This document shows positions 1-9,295 of a stretch of 60,890 bases of DNA, piece after piece. A model generated the notes under the pieces. That model was not told where the DNA came from and ran no database searches. It worked only from the letters and a program-made list of their open reading frames with translations. The first letter of the stretch is position 1. The number at the start of each line of letters is the position of its first letter. The stretch covers positions 1 through 60,890 of the forward strand of contig JBHBZU010000017.1 in NCBI GenBank assembly GCA_041797745.1. The letters are read 5' to 3'. Both the position numbers and the translations under genes were made by a program. Origin of the DNA: UBA3871 sp041797745 (GTDB lineage: Bacteria; Bacillota; Clostridia; Peptostreptococcales; Anaerovoracaceae).

Positions 1-40
1 AAGATAAGATAAGATAAAATAAGGTATGGTATGGTATGGT
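1..40. repeat. Pentanucleotide tandem repeats
   Basis: AAGAT is repeated three times, followed by a degenerate copy and then GGTAT repeated three times. This is simple-sequence DNA at the window edge with no coding potential. It could be slippage-prone, but no gene is visible beside it inside the window. Confidence 0.6.
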
Positions 41-93
41 AAACTAAATTACAAAAGAATCTTAAAACAGCTTTAATGCACTTAAAGCAAGCT

Positions 94-138
94 AAAACCG
101 CTGTAAACATTTAATTTCTAATGTTTACAGCGGTTTTT
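94..138 (+). terminator. Intrinsic terminator at left edge
   Basis: AAAACCGCTGTAAACAT at 94-110 and its complement at 121-137 form a 17-bp stem that runs into T residues on the + strand. It would end a + strand gene lying left of the window. The opposite strand also ends in TTTTAGC, so it may work in both directions and also end the phosphate transporter transcript. The stretch 139-292 holds no gene, only two CCTATAAG motifs. Confidence 0.75.
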
Positions 139-292
139 ATCAACTCATTTTGTCCTATAAGCCTCCTTTTCTCCTATAAGACTAAAACACCTTTCAACCT
201 AAAAGACTCTTTTATTATTTACCGTTTATTATCTACAATTTATTTCATAATCACAAGATTCATAGGAGTCATAGGATTTATAGCTTTTAAGT

Positions 293-2056
293 CTAATCAA
301 TATTAAATCTTGCAGCAAACTCCGCATAGTATTCATCAAAGTGGTGGGTGCGAACTTCCTTTAGGGATGTGATATACTCATGCACATCAAAATCTTCATC
401 GGAAAGCTCGATGAGCGCCACTCCGATATTGGAGCAGTGGTCTGCCACTCTTTCAAAGTTTGTAAGCAAATCATTGAATATAAAGCCGGGTTCAAGAGTA
501 CATGCTCCACACTGAACTCTTTCCACATGATGTATTTTAATTTCGTCGCAAAGATGGTCAACTACTTCTTCCAGAGGTTCAATATAATATGCTTTTTCTA
601 AATCGCCGCTATTAAAAGACTGAATTGCAATATTTACAATCTCTTTAACAGCCGCCGTCAAGACTGAAAGCTCCTTTTTTGCTTCCGGTGTAAATTCAAT
701 ACCTTTAACATGAAGCTCCTGCGCACTTTCTGCAATGTTTAAAGCGTGGTCACTCATACGTTCAAAGTCGTTTATAGCGTGAAGATACTTGGAAACTGCT
801 ATATTTTGCTTGTGGGTAAGCTCTTGCTTGGTAATCTTTACCAAATATGTACCCAGCTTGTCTTCATAACGGTCAACGGTCTCTTCGTTTCGCTTTACCT
901 TGGCAAAAATATCATTGTTATAGTCATCAATCAAGGAAAAGGAACGGAGCAGGCTCTTTAGGGTTTTATTCGACATCCCCTCAATTACCTGACGCGTCTG
1001 TTCAAGGGCTAGGGTAGGGTGCATAATAAAACGGTCTTCAAGACGATCCATATCCCTAAGGTCCACACCCTCTTCATCATTATCTTTAATGAGAGTGCAA
1101 ACCAGTTTTTCCAAAAGTGGAATAGCTGGAGCCAAAATAGTTACAATAATAACTCTAAATACGGTATTAAGCATCGCAATAGATACTGCCGTCATGGACA
1201 TAGTCATGAAATCAAAGTGTACCGCTGCATTTATACTGTAAAATATGATACTGAATATAATTACGCCAAAGGTGTCTACGAAAAGATACACAAAGGCGGT
1301 TCTACGACCGTTTGCGTTGGCACCGAGGGCAGACAGAAGCACCGGCACAGCTGCACCGATGGCTATACCCATTACGATAGGCAGCACTGCCTGAAAGGTT
1401 ACGGCTCCTGTTACCGCCAAGGTCTGAACAATACCTACCGCCGCAGAGGCGCTCTGCAGCAGACTTGTAAAAATTAAGCCTATGAGAATACCCAAAATCG
1501 GATTGGAAAAGGCAGTCAGCATATTAATGAAAGTCTGGCTTTCGCGCAAAGGCATAACAGCTCCGCTCATGGCACTAATGCCGTACATCAGTACCGCGAA
1601 CCCTAACATTATTTCGCCAAGGTGCTTTTGTCTATTGTGCTTACCGAACATTCTAAGTACAATTCCGATAACCGCAATGATTGCAGTCAGCGTAGACGTA
1701 GAAAAGATCACCGCCACACTGCTTCCGGCTCCCCCGACTTGAGAAAGGCATATAATCCATCCGGTAATACTGGTTCCTATAATCGCTCCCATAACTACAC
1801 CGATAGCCTGCCTTACTTTCATCATGCCTGAGTTTACAAAACCCACCACCATTACTGATGTGGCAGATGAGGACTGAATAACTGCGGTTACTCCTGTACC
1901 GAGCAAAATCCCCTTTACCGGTGTACTGGAAAGCCTGTAAAGAATCAGTTCCAATTTATTGCCGGCTACTTTTGTCAAGCTGTTTCCCATAAGCACCATA
2001 CCAAACAGGAACAGTGCGACACCGCCTAGGAGTTCTAATACATTTGAAACGCCCAT
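293..2056 (-). CDS. Na/Pi cotransporter family protein with PhoU-like C-terminal domain
   Basis: This 587-residue protein is predicted to import inorganic phosphate with sodium across the cytoplasmic membrane. The N-terminal half (about residues 1-320) is hydrophobic and holds the two inverted Na/Pi repeats, each marked by a QSSS-type motif (QSSSATSVM near residue 60 and QSASAAVG near 200). The C-terminal part (about 350-560) is helical and charged like PhoU, as in the NptA/YjbB type of the family. A promoter and AAAGGAG ribosome-binding site precede the start. It is a single-gene unit downstream of the EAL genes. Family assignment is firm; the substrate is inferred from the family. Confidence 0.93.
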   Translation of the reverse strand: MGVSNVLELLGGVALFLFGMVLMGNSLTKVAGNKLELILYRLSSTPVKGILLGTGVTAVIQSSSATSVMVVGFVNSGMMKVRQAIGVVMGAIIGTSITGWIICLSQVGGAGSSVAVIFSTSTLTAIIAVIGIVLRMFGKHNRQKHLGEIMLGFAVLMYGISAMSGAVMPLRESQTFINMLTAFSNPILGILIGLIFTSLLQSASAAVGIVQTLAVTGAVTFQAVLPIVMGIAIGAAVPVLLSALGANANGRRTAFVYLFVDTFGVIIFSIIFYSINAAVHFDFMTMSMTAVSIAMLNTVFRVIIVTILAPAIPLLEKLVCTLIKDNDEEGVDLRDMDRLEDRFIMHPTLALEQTRQVIEGMSNKTLKSLLRSFSLIDDYNNDIFAKVKRNEETVDRYEDKLGTYLVKITKQELTHKQNIAVSKYLHAINDFERMSDHALNIAESAQELHVKGIEFTPEAKKELSVLTAAVKEIVNIAIQSFNSGDLEKAYYIEPLEEVVDHLCDEIKIHHVERVQCGACTLEPGFIFNDLLTNFERVADHCSNIGVALIELSDEDFDVHEYITSLKEVRTHHFDEYYAEFAARFNID

Positions 2057-2132
2057 AATTCTCCTTTTGTTAGTTTACAACGATCAAATAAATTCTGTAA
2101 TTTTTCTTCCCAAAATTTTTCGTACAGGAATT

Positions 2133-2161
2133 ACTATAACATATATACACCATTCTGTCAC
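2133..2161 (-). promoter_or_regulatory. Sigma-A-type promoter of the Na/Pi cotransporter gene
   Basis: On the minus strand, GTGACA (2161-2156) and TATAGT (2138-2133) are separated by 17 nt. This gives the gene its own promoter about 80 nt upstream of the start, separate from the EAL genes. No Pho-box repeat was recognised. Confidence 0.55.
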
Positions 2162-2238
2162 TAATACTTTCTTCCCGAATCGCATATATGCACATTCCTT
2201 ATTCATCGCTTATTTGCGATATTAGTTCCAAAGGGCTT

Positions 2239-4230
2239 TTAGCTGTCTGTGCCTCCGCTCCAGCCCTCTCTTTTTTGGTTGAACTGATTTATATGTCTGA
2301 AAAAATCCGTCTGAAGCATAGGTTTGCCTATGTTCTTTCCTTGAGCAAATTCACATTCCAGTTGCTCGATTCGTAACATTGCCTGCTCGTCGTCAACACC
2401 GCCTGCAACAATGGCAATACCTAACCTTTTCATCATTTCCGTAAAAGATTGAAGCACCACTTCCGCAGGTGACAACATATATTCCTCTCCCAAGGAAGTG
2501 CTTAAAGGCGATGACATTTCTGCATTTCTTACCAAATCTGCGTCAAATTTTACATAGCTGATTGGAAAAGCTGTAACGCGCTTGATACTGGCATTTCTAC
2601 CGCCATAATTCCCCAAGGCAACTTTGAAACCCTTAAATTTCAGGAGTCTGGTTTGTGAAAGGATTTCTTCCCATTCCGTCTTACCTATGTCTCCTGTTAA
2701 TTCAAAAATTATATTTTCCGGTTTTATCTTGTATCTGGTGGTAATTTTCATCAAATCCCTTACCAAATACTGATTCCTCAAGGGCTGGTTTGAAAGTTTC
2801 ATTGTAACAAACTGCATACCCGCCTCTTTAAATGCGCCACTTGACACAAAGTTACAAACTTTTTCATAAATGCAGTTTGTCAAAGAGCTTGTTAAATCTG
2901 CTCTGGCTGCCACATCCATTATAGTTTCACAGTCCAAGCTCCCATGCTGTGTATCATTGATATTCGCAATCGCTTCCGCTCCTACTATTCGACGGCTTTC
3001 ACTTGAATATATAGGTTCAAAGCTTACTACCACATCATTATTTTGCAGTGCTCTTTCTATGATACTGCTCCCATTCATATGTATGCGAAGACTTTCCCTA
3101 CCCTTTAAATCCGATAAATGATATGCTTTTCCTGCTTTTGGAATAATCTTTTCCATTGACTCCAAAAACGGAGAAATGGAACCGTAATCGCTTATATCCT
3201 CAGGAATATTTGCAATACATTCATAAAATGACGGATAGTCAAAGCCTTTGCAAGTCAGTTCAATATTTCTTTGAACGATTCTGACAGCTGTATCCACCAC
3301 ATCATCTATCTTTCCCCTGTACGCTTCTGAAAACCAAAAGGCAAATATACCATTATTCAAATAATAAAGGTCTATCTCTTTTCCGTTTTGTGCCACCACC
3401 GCTCTCATGCCTTTAGCAATGGCTCTTACAAACTTCACGTGATCGTCAATTTTGAGTTTAGTTGTTTGCAAGGTATAGTTTTCTATCTTCATGAAATAAA
3501 TACTAATCTTCTTTCGTGCGATAAGTATACTCTTTATATCATTCATAAATACCCCAATCTTGTTTAAACCTGTTTCCACATCCAGTATTTCTTCAGGTCT
3601 TTGAACAAGCATGGTATATATAAGGATAGAAGTAGAGATACCCAAGTCCATTATCAACATATGAGGATTTATACATTCTATTAATGTTGTAAGAACAATA
3701 ACAGGAAAAGCGCAAACAAGACTTATATAAGAGCTTTTCCTTATATTTTTACGATATTTATAGGCAAATTGCACTGCTATTGCCAAATAATACACAAAAA
3801 TCAGTTTTATCAGCGGATACAAAGGTCCCTTGACAATATCGTGATATTCTACAGAATAGAATATTTCAGTTATAGGATTAATAATCCAAATACAGATAAT
3901 GTATATTATATAAGGGCTGGAAAACTGTATTCTGTCTTTTCTGTGAAAAGTCTCTCTTCTTCCTGTTACCGCGATGACAAATAAGGCTATCAAAGGTAAA
4001 ATTGCAGCATCTAAAGAATAGCTTATATTGCATAATAAAAAAAGATATAGCGCATTTTTGCCGGCAATGGAATAAAAGGATTTCGCTATTGCAGCTGCGG
4101 TTGCAGTAGTTATTAATGAAAGAAATACTCGGTTGTGATATCCGTTGGTCATACCTCTTAAAAAAAATGAGGTCAGTACTAAAAGATTAATAGCAACTAC
4201 CGCTATTTCAAAGTTTGAATTATATGACAT
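2239..4230 (-). CDS. Membrane protein with degenerate GGDEF and EAL domains (copy 1)
   Basis: This 663-residue protein has about seven hydrophobic segments in residues 1-210, a GGDEF-like region (about 215-335) and an EAL-like region (about 400-650). Both catalytic centres are eroded. The GGDEF loop reads NNGIF. In the EAL part, the DDFG motif is GNYG, the AEET glutamate is missing (AARADL), the conserved Asn is Lys and the EGV glutamate is GGV. It therefore should neither make nor cut c-di-GMP, and a receptor or scaffold role is inferred. Its start overlaps the end of the upstream paralogue by 11 nt, which implies co-translation. Confidence 0.85.
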   Translation of the reverse strand: MSYNSNFEIAVVAINLLVLTSFFLRGMTNGYHNRVFLSLITTATAAAIAKSFYSIAGKNALYLFLLCNISYSLDAAILPLIALFVIAVTGRRETFHRKDRIQFSSPYIIYIICIWIINPITEIFYSVEYHDIVKGPLYPLIKLIFVYYLAIAVQFAYKYRKNIRKSSYISLVCAFPVIVLTTLIECINPHMLIMDLGISTSILIYTMLVQRPEEILDVETGLNKIGVFMNDIKSILIARKKISIYFMKIENYTLQTTKLKIDDHVKFVRAIAKGMRAVVAQNGKEIDLYYLNNGIFAFWFSEAYRGKIDDVVDTAVRIVQRNIELTCKGFDYPSFYECIANIPEDISDYGSISPFLESMEKIIPKAGKAYHLSDLKGRESLRIHMNGSSIIERALQNNDVVVSFEPIYSSESRRIVGAEAIANINDTQHGSLDCETIMDVAARADLTSSLTNCIYEKVCNFVSSGAFKEAGMQFVTMKLSNQPLRNQYLVRDLMKITTRYKIKPENIIFELTGDIGKTEWEEILSQTRLLKFKGFKVALGNYGGRNASIKRVTAFPISYVKFDADLVRNAEMSSPLSTSLGEEYMLSPAEVVLQSFTEMMKRLGIAIVAGGVDDEQAMLRIEQLECEFAQGKNIGKPMLQTDFFRHINQFNQKREGWSGGTDS

Positions 4231-6145
4231 TGCTACCCTCCCTCACTACGTATTCCACGAATCGCTCTTGGGAAAGAGCTTCTGCAAAATAATCTCCCTG
4301 GAGGTAATCACAGCCGATTTCAATCAGGTTTTCAGCCTGTTCCTTGGAACTTACTCCCTTTGCCACCACTCTGCGCCCCAACCGTTTCAGCATATTAATG
4401 GTAGTTTCTACAACCACCGTAGCGTCCTTTGATGACATACTTTGAATTACTTCATCATCCAGCTTAACACTTTCGATAGGCAGACTGAGAAGCTTTCTAA
4501 AATCTGTATTGCCCACGCCAAACTGGTCAATAACCATACCAAAACCGCACTCATCTATGGTTTTGATTTGATTAATTACTTCATTCCAGTTCTTTTCTAT
4601 GGTCATCTTCGGAATTTCAAAATCAATTTTAGAGGGTTCTATCCCGTATTGACTCGTAAGATTCATAAACTTTTCACTGAAACGTATATCCTTTAACTGT
4701 TCAAGAGAAATGCTTACGCCTATAAAATCTATACCTATATTTTTAAAAGTTCCGCTTGAAATAAATCCGCAAACCTCCTCATAAACAAAAAGTCCCAGTC
4801 TTTGAACAACACCGATTCGTTCAGCACTTTCAATCAAAAGTTCAGGCTTTATATATCCAAAATCCTGATGTTTTAATTGCAAAAAAGCCTCCGCTCCTGC
4901 TACTCTCTTTCTGTGCACGGAATAAATAGGTTGCAGATATACTTCAAACTCCTTGTACTTTAGGGCTTTTTCCACTATGGAGTCTATCTCCGTAATAAGC
5001 CTGTACTTTTTATTCTTATTAATGTCTTTCATTTCATATATCTTATCCGTGCCGGGTAGAAAGTCATATATATTGTCGATTAACATCTGCAATTCGGTAT
5101 ATTCAGCAACGTCTGTAGGTAAATTTAAGATACATTCGTAAAACTCAACTTTAATATTTAAAGCTTCCTTTCTAACCCTATCTTCCGACAAAGCATTTTC
5201 AATACTCTTCGCCAGCTCGAAAGCCTTATCTCTGTCGGCATTTCTAAGTGCTACCGCAAAACAGCCGTTGGACAGATAATATATGGTGGCATAAGGTGCT
5301 TCAGTATGAGTGGTATTCTTGATTCTCTGAAATACAAGCTCCACAAGCCCCTGTGCCACTTCGTAATTATAGGGTTCAATTCCTGTGGCAAAGTTACGAA
5401 TCTTAAATATGCAAAGGCTGGTACTTTTCTTGTTAAAGCCGATCAGCCTCATATCTTCCTGAAAGCTGAATCGCTGAAGCATACCGGTGTTACCGTAAAG
5501 CCTCTCTTCCGGTTTTTGCACAGTTAAAAAATAGAACAGCAAAAACGCAGTCTGTAAAAACAATTCAAGAAGAATATATTCATATATAATTTGGATAATA
5601 ATTGCAATGGCTGTAACAGGAATTACTACCATAATCAAATAAATCTTATTACGACGGAAGAAACTCCTGTAATTAATGAGATAAGCGGTAGCTACAAGCA
5701 GATATATACCTGCTTCCAAATAAAGAATAAACTTGAACGCCTCATCCGTTTTTACGCCGTTGGAAATGGATATCAACAAGTGATATTTAGGTGTAAAAAA
5801 TACAAAAACGGTGGCCACCACTACCGGCGTAAGAAATAAAATCTTACGCCATAAAGGTCTATAATGGTGCCAACCGTCTGATAAAGATATCAAATATAGT
5901 AAATAACAAGGCAAAGATATGACTCTGATTTCATAATAAATGGTATAAAATACCATCTTGCCTAAATCGTCAGGTACGGATACAGATAAAATATCTGCTA
6001 ATGTATTTGCTATACTAAGAATTAAAATCAGTAAAAATAAGCGATCTGAAAGACCCTTAGTCATCCCACGAAAGATCACCGACAAAACCATTATTGATAG
6101 TATTAATACTGCGCAATAATCAAATTCTAGTATATACATAGACAA
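4220..6145 (-). CDS. Membrane protein with degenerate GGDEF and EAL domains (copy 2)
   Basis: This 641-residue paralogue of the next gene has the same layout: multi-pass N-terminus, GGDEF-like region around residue 290 (SNGCF in place of GGDEF) and EAL-like region from about residue 400. It keeps more EAL features than its partner: QPI, AEAF, the AERIG glutamate, FEI and VKLD. It has lost the second aspartate of DDFG (DQFG), the NxS asparagine (now VSIS) and the EGV glutamate (KGV). Phosphodiesterase activity is unlikely; c-di-GMP binding or heteromer formation with copy 1 is inferred. The start abuts the sahH stop, so it may be read through from the cdaA-glmS cluster. Confidence 0.85.
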   Translation of the reverse strand: MSMYILEFDYCAVLILSIMVLSVIFRGMTKGLSDRLFLLILILSIANTLADILSVSVPDDLGKMVFYTIYYEIRVISLPCYLLYLISLSDGWHHYRPLWRKILFLTPVVVATVFVFFTPKYHLLISISNGVKTDEAFKFILYLEAGIYLLVATAYLINYRSFFRRNKIYLIMVVIPVTAIAIIIQIIYEYILLELFLQTAFLLFYFLTVQKPEERLYGNTGMLQRFSFQEDMRLIGFNKKSTSLCIFKIRNFATGIEPYNYEVAQGLVELVFQRIKNTTHTEAPYATIYYLSNGCFAVALRNADRDKAFELAKSIENALSEDRVRKEALNIKVEFYECILNLPTDVAEYTELQMLIDNIYDFLPGTDKIYEMKDINKNKKYRLITEIDSIVEKALKYKEFEVYLQPIYSVHRKRVAGAEAFLQLKHQDFGYIKPELLIESAERIGVVQRLGLFVYEEVCGFISSGTFKNIGIDFIGVSISLEQLKDIRFSEKFMNLTSQYGIEPSKIDFEIPKMTIEKNWNEVINQIKTIDECGFGMVIDQFGVGNTDFRKLLSLPIESVKLDDEVIQSMSSKDATVVVETTINMLKRLGRRVVAKGVSSKEQAENLIEIGCDYLQGDYFAEALSQERFVEYVVREGSNVI

Positions 6146-7396
6146 TTAAACTTCCCAACTGTTAAGATATTTCTCCTGCTCCGATGTCAACTTGTCAATT
6201 TCAATGCCCCATGCCGCCAGCTTTCGTTCAGCTATGAGGCGGTCTATTTCATCAGATACATTGATTACACAATTTTCCAGCTTGCCGTGGTTATTACGAA
6301 CGTACAATGCGGAAAGTGCCTGCACTGCGAAAGAAAGGTCCATAATTTCTGCGGGATGTCCGTCACCTGCCGCAATATTTACCAGTCTTCCCTCAGCAAT
6401 AACATTTATTTCGCGACCGTTGGAAAGTGTATATCCTACGATGTTATGTCTGGCTTCTCTTGACTTAAGGGCAGCAGCCTTAAGCTCCGCCATTGCTATT
6501 TCCACATCAAAGTGACCTGCATTGCAAAGAATTGCTCGGTCTTTCATAAGAAGCATATGCTTAACAGTTATAGTGTCTTTGCAGCCTGTGGCGGTAACGA
6601 AGAAGTCCCCCTTTGGTGCCGCCTGCTCCATTGTCATGACTTCAAAACCGTCCATTTTGGCTTCCATAGCCTTAACCGGATCAATTTCCGTAACGATCAC
6701 GTGAGCTCCCAGCGCCGCAGCTCTCATTGCAATACCGCGGGAACACCAGCCATAGCCTGCTACAACCGCAGTCTTACCTGCAACAATGAGGTTTGTGCTT
6801 GCCATAATTGCCGTCCACACAGACTGACCTGTGCCGTAGCGATTGTCAAAGAGATGTTTGCAATCAGCGTCATTAACAGCTACCATTGGGAATTTCAGAA
6901 TGCCCTGAGCTTCCATAGCCTTTAAGCGAATAACTCCTGTTGTAGTTTCTTCACATCCGCCCCAAACCTCGTCAGCCAATTCCTGATGGGAAGTGTGAAG
7001 CATGCCCACCAAGTCGCCGCCATCATCAATGATGATATTCGGATGGTGTTCCAAACACTTATAGATGTGTTGCTCATATTCTTCCAAGCTGGCTCCATGG
7101 ATTGCGTAAACATCCAATCCGTCTTCCACCAATGCCGCACAAACATCATCCTGTGTTGAGAGTACATTGCTGCCTGTAACGGACATTTTAGCTCCGCCGG
7201 CTGCTAATACCTTGCAAAGATAAGCAGTTTTCGCTTCCAGATGGACAGAAAGAGAAACCTTTAAGTTCTCAAAGGGACGAGTCTTTTTAAACTCTTCCTC
7301 TAATGCACTGCATATAGGCATATTCGCCTTAACCCATTCAATTTTCTGATGTCCTGACGGAGCAAGCCCAATATCTTTAATAATCGAATTTCCCAT
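6146..7396 (-). CDS. ahcY: Adenosylhomocysteinase (S-adenosylhomocysteine or S-inosylhomocysteine hydrolase)
   Basis: This protein hydrolyses S-adenosyl-L-homocysteine to homocysteine and a nucleoside in the activated methyl cycle, using bound NAD. The Rossmann motif is VAGYGWCSRG, preceded by the substrate region GVIRLKAMEAQG and NDADCKHLFDNRYGTG. The ATG at 7396 was chosen because GAAAGAGGT lies 7 nt upstream; an upstream TTG at 7414 would place that site inside the gene. The product is 416 residues, the length of the shorter archaeal/bacterial class that lacks the C-terminal KPxxYRY of eukaryotic enzymes. Some members of that class prefer S-inosylhomocysteine, so the exact substrate is open. 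It lies 42 nt after glmS. Confidence 0.92.
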   Translation of the reverse strand: MGNSIIKDIGLAPSGHQKIEWVKANMPICSALEEEFKKTRPFENLKVSLSVHLEAKTAYLCKVLAAGGAKMSVTGSNVLSTQDDVCAALVEDGLDVYAIHGASLEEYEQHIYKCLEHHPNIIIDDGGDLVGMLHTSHQELADEVWGGCEETTTGVIRLKAMEAQGILKFPMVAVNDADCKHLFDNRYGTGQSVWTAIMASTNLIVAGKTAVVAGYGWCSRGIAMRAAALGAHVIVTEIDPVKAMEAKMDGFEVMTMEQAAPKGDFFVTATGCKDTITVKHMLLMKDRAILCNAGHFDVEIAMAELKAAALKSREARHNIVGYTLSNGREINVIAEGRLVNIAAGDGHPAEIMDLSFAVQALSALYVRNNHGKLENCVINVSDEIDRLIAERKLAAWGIEIDKLTSEQEKYLNSWEV

Positions 7397-7438
7397 GATA
7401 AATACCTCTTTCAAACTGTGAGTCAGCTAAACCTGCCT

Positions 7439-9277
7439 CTACTCTACTGTAACTGATTTTGCCAAATTTTTCGGTTTGTCTATATCGCAACCACGTTCTT
7501 TTGCAATATAATATGCCAGAATCTGAAGCGGAACCACCGTAAGCAGCGGTGTCACTTCGTCGCAACATGACGGAATATAAAATACATGATTGGACTGGTC
7601 TTGAATGGAAGCATTTCCCTCTTTTGCCACTCCTATAACATAAGCGCCTCTAGCCTTAACTTCCTGAATGTTTGAAAGCATTTTTTCGTAGAGCGCGTCC
7701 TGCGTGGATAAAGCTATAACCAAAGTGTCTTTCTCAATTAATGCAATGGTGCCATGCTTCAGTTCACCTGCCGCGATTGCAAAGGAATTGATATAGGAAA
7801 TTTCCTTTAACTTTAAGGACCCCTCTAAAGCCACTGCCGAATCGGTACCGCGACCGATAAAGAATACGTGCTCTCTCTTGTAAAGCTCTTTAGCTAATTC
7901 CTCAATATTCTTTTCCTGACGTAGAAGCTGCTGAAGCTGATGTGGAATCAGTTTAAGAGCTTCCACCATCTCATCGTGTTTTTCCTGTGGCAATATGCCC
8001 CTTTCCTTACCCATGTAAAGCGCAATAAGGTACATGCACATAAGCTGTGTTGTATATGCTTTAGTGGAGGCAACGGCAATTTCAGGACCTGCCCATGTGT
8101 AGAATACATCGTCGGATTCTCTTGCAACGGAGCTTCCCACTACATTCACTACGGAAAGGATTCTGGCACCCTTACTCTTTGCTTCTCTTAAAGCCGCCAA
8201 GGTGTCTAAAGTCTCACCGGACTGGCTGATTGCGATAAACAATGTGTGTTCATCTACAAAAGGATCTCTATATCTAAATTCGGAAGCCACATCAACTTCT
8301 ACGGAAATCTTTGCAAACTTTTCGATGGCATATTTACCGATAAGACCTGCATGGTAAGCGGTACCGCAGGCTACAATATATACTTTATTGAAGCCCTCGA
8401 TATCTTCACGAGTCATATTGATACCGTCCAATTTAATCTCGCCCTCGTCTGTAATGCGGCGAAGCAATGTCTCTGAAAGTCCCTTTGGCTGCTCATGAAT
8501 TTCCTTGAGCATGAAGTGACTATATCCCTCTTTTTCTGCGGAAGCTGCGTCCCATGTAACGTGGAATACATCTCTTGTGACGAGCTTATGCTCCCCATTG
8601 TAAATCTTAATATCTTTGCTGTCTAATACTACAATTTCACCGTTTTCAATCAAGTAGAACTCTCTTGAGTGTTTCAGCAACGCAGGGATATCGGAAGCTA
8701 AAAAGTTGCAACCGTTTCCTATGCCTGCTAAAAGCGGAGCGTCTTTGCGGGTTGCCACAATCTTATCCGGTTCGTCAGCTGCAATAGCGCAGATACTATA
8801 TGCGCCGCGCATTTGAGCTATTGCCTTAAACATAGTAGCTTCCAAATCACCGTCATACAAAACTGAAAGTAACTGTGCTACCACCTCGGAATCCGTCTCG
8901 GACACAAATTTGATATTATGCTCTTTAGCCAGCATTTCCTTTAGTTCAAGGTAGTTCTCTATAATACCGTTATGAACGATAGCAATGCGTTGATCCATGG
9001 AAAAATGCGGATGGGCATTTACATCTGAGGGTGCACCGTGAGTAGCCCAACGAGTGTGACCTATGGCAACGTGGCAGTCATCAAAATTATAATCAGACTG
9101 CTTTAAAACCTCTTCCAGATTTGTAATACGACCCTTTCTCTTTTCTACTGAAATTTTCCCGCCGAAATTCATGGCAATACCTGATGAATCGTAGCCTCTA
9201 TATTCAAGTTTTTTAAGCCCCTCTATAACTATGTCTTTTGCGTTACCTCTACCAACGTAACCTACTATTCCGCACAT
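7439..9277 (-). CDS. glmS: Glutamine--fructose-6-phosphate aminotransferase (isomerizing)
   Basis: GlmS makes glucosamine-6-phosphate from fructose-6-phosphate and glutamine, the first step toward UDP-GlcNAc for peptidoglycan. The start is fixed by the N-terminal nucleophile Cys2 (MCGIVGYVG). The glutaminase domain (about 1-240, with GHTRWATHG and HNGIIEN) is followed by two SIS domains (SQSGETLDT near residue 350). The C-terminus ends in KSVTVE as expected. At 612 residues it is full length. It follows glmM by only 18 nt, so there is no room for a glmS ribozyme directly upstream; control presumably acts on the whole cdaA-cdaR-glmM-glmS unit. Confidence 0.98.
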   Translation of the reverse strand: MCGIVGYVGRGNAKDIVIEGLKKLEYRGYDSSGIAMNFGGKISVEKRKGRITNLEEVLKQSDYNFDDCHVAIGHTRWATHGAPSDVNAHPHFSMDQRIAIVHNGIIENYLELKEMLAKEHNIKFVSETDSEVVAQLLSVLYDGDLEATMFKAIAQMRGAYSICAIAADEPDKIVATRKDAPLLAGIGNGCNFLASDIPALLKHSREFYLIENGEIVVLDSKDIKIYNGEHKLVTRDVFHVTWDAASAEKEGYSHFMLKEIHEQPKGLSETLLRRITDEGEIKLDGINMTREDIEGFNKVYIVACGTAYHAGLIGKYAIEKFAKISVEVDVASEFRYRDPFVDEHTLFIAISQSGETLDTLAALREAKSKGARILSVVNVVGSSVARESDDVFYTWAGPEIAVASTKAYTTQLMCMYLIALYMGKERGILPQEKHDEMVEALKLIPHQLQQLLRQEKNIEELAKELYKREHVFFIGRGTDSAVALEGSLKLKEISYINSFAIAAGELKHGTIALIEKDTLVIALSTQDALYEKMLSNIQEVKARGAYVIGVAKEGNASIQDQSNHVFYIPSCCDEVTPLLTVVPLQILAYYIAKERGCDIDKPKNLAKSVTVE

Positions 9278-9295
9278 TGTTTTGTACCTCCCCTT

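Noticed and set aside
9278..9295. glmS ribozyme upstream of glmS
   Set aside because: Only 18 nt separate glmM and glmS, so the roughly 150-nt ribozyme cannot lie directly upstream; none was seen upstream of cdaA either.
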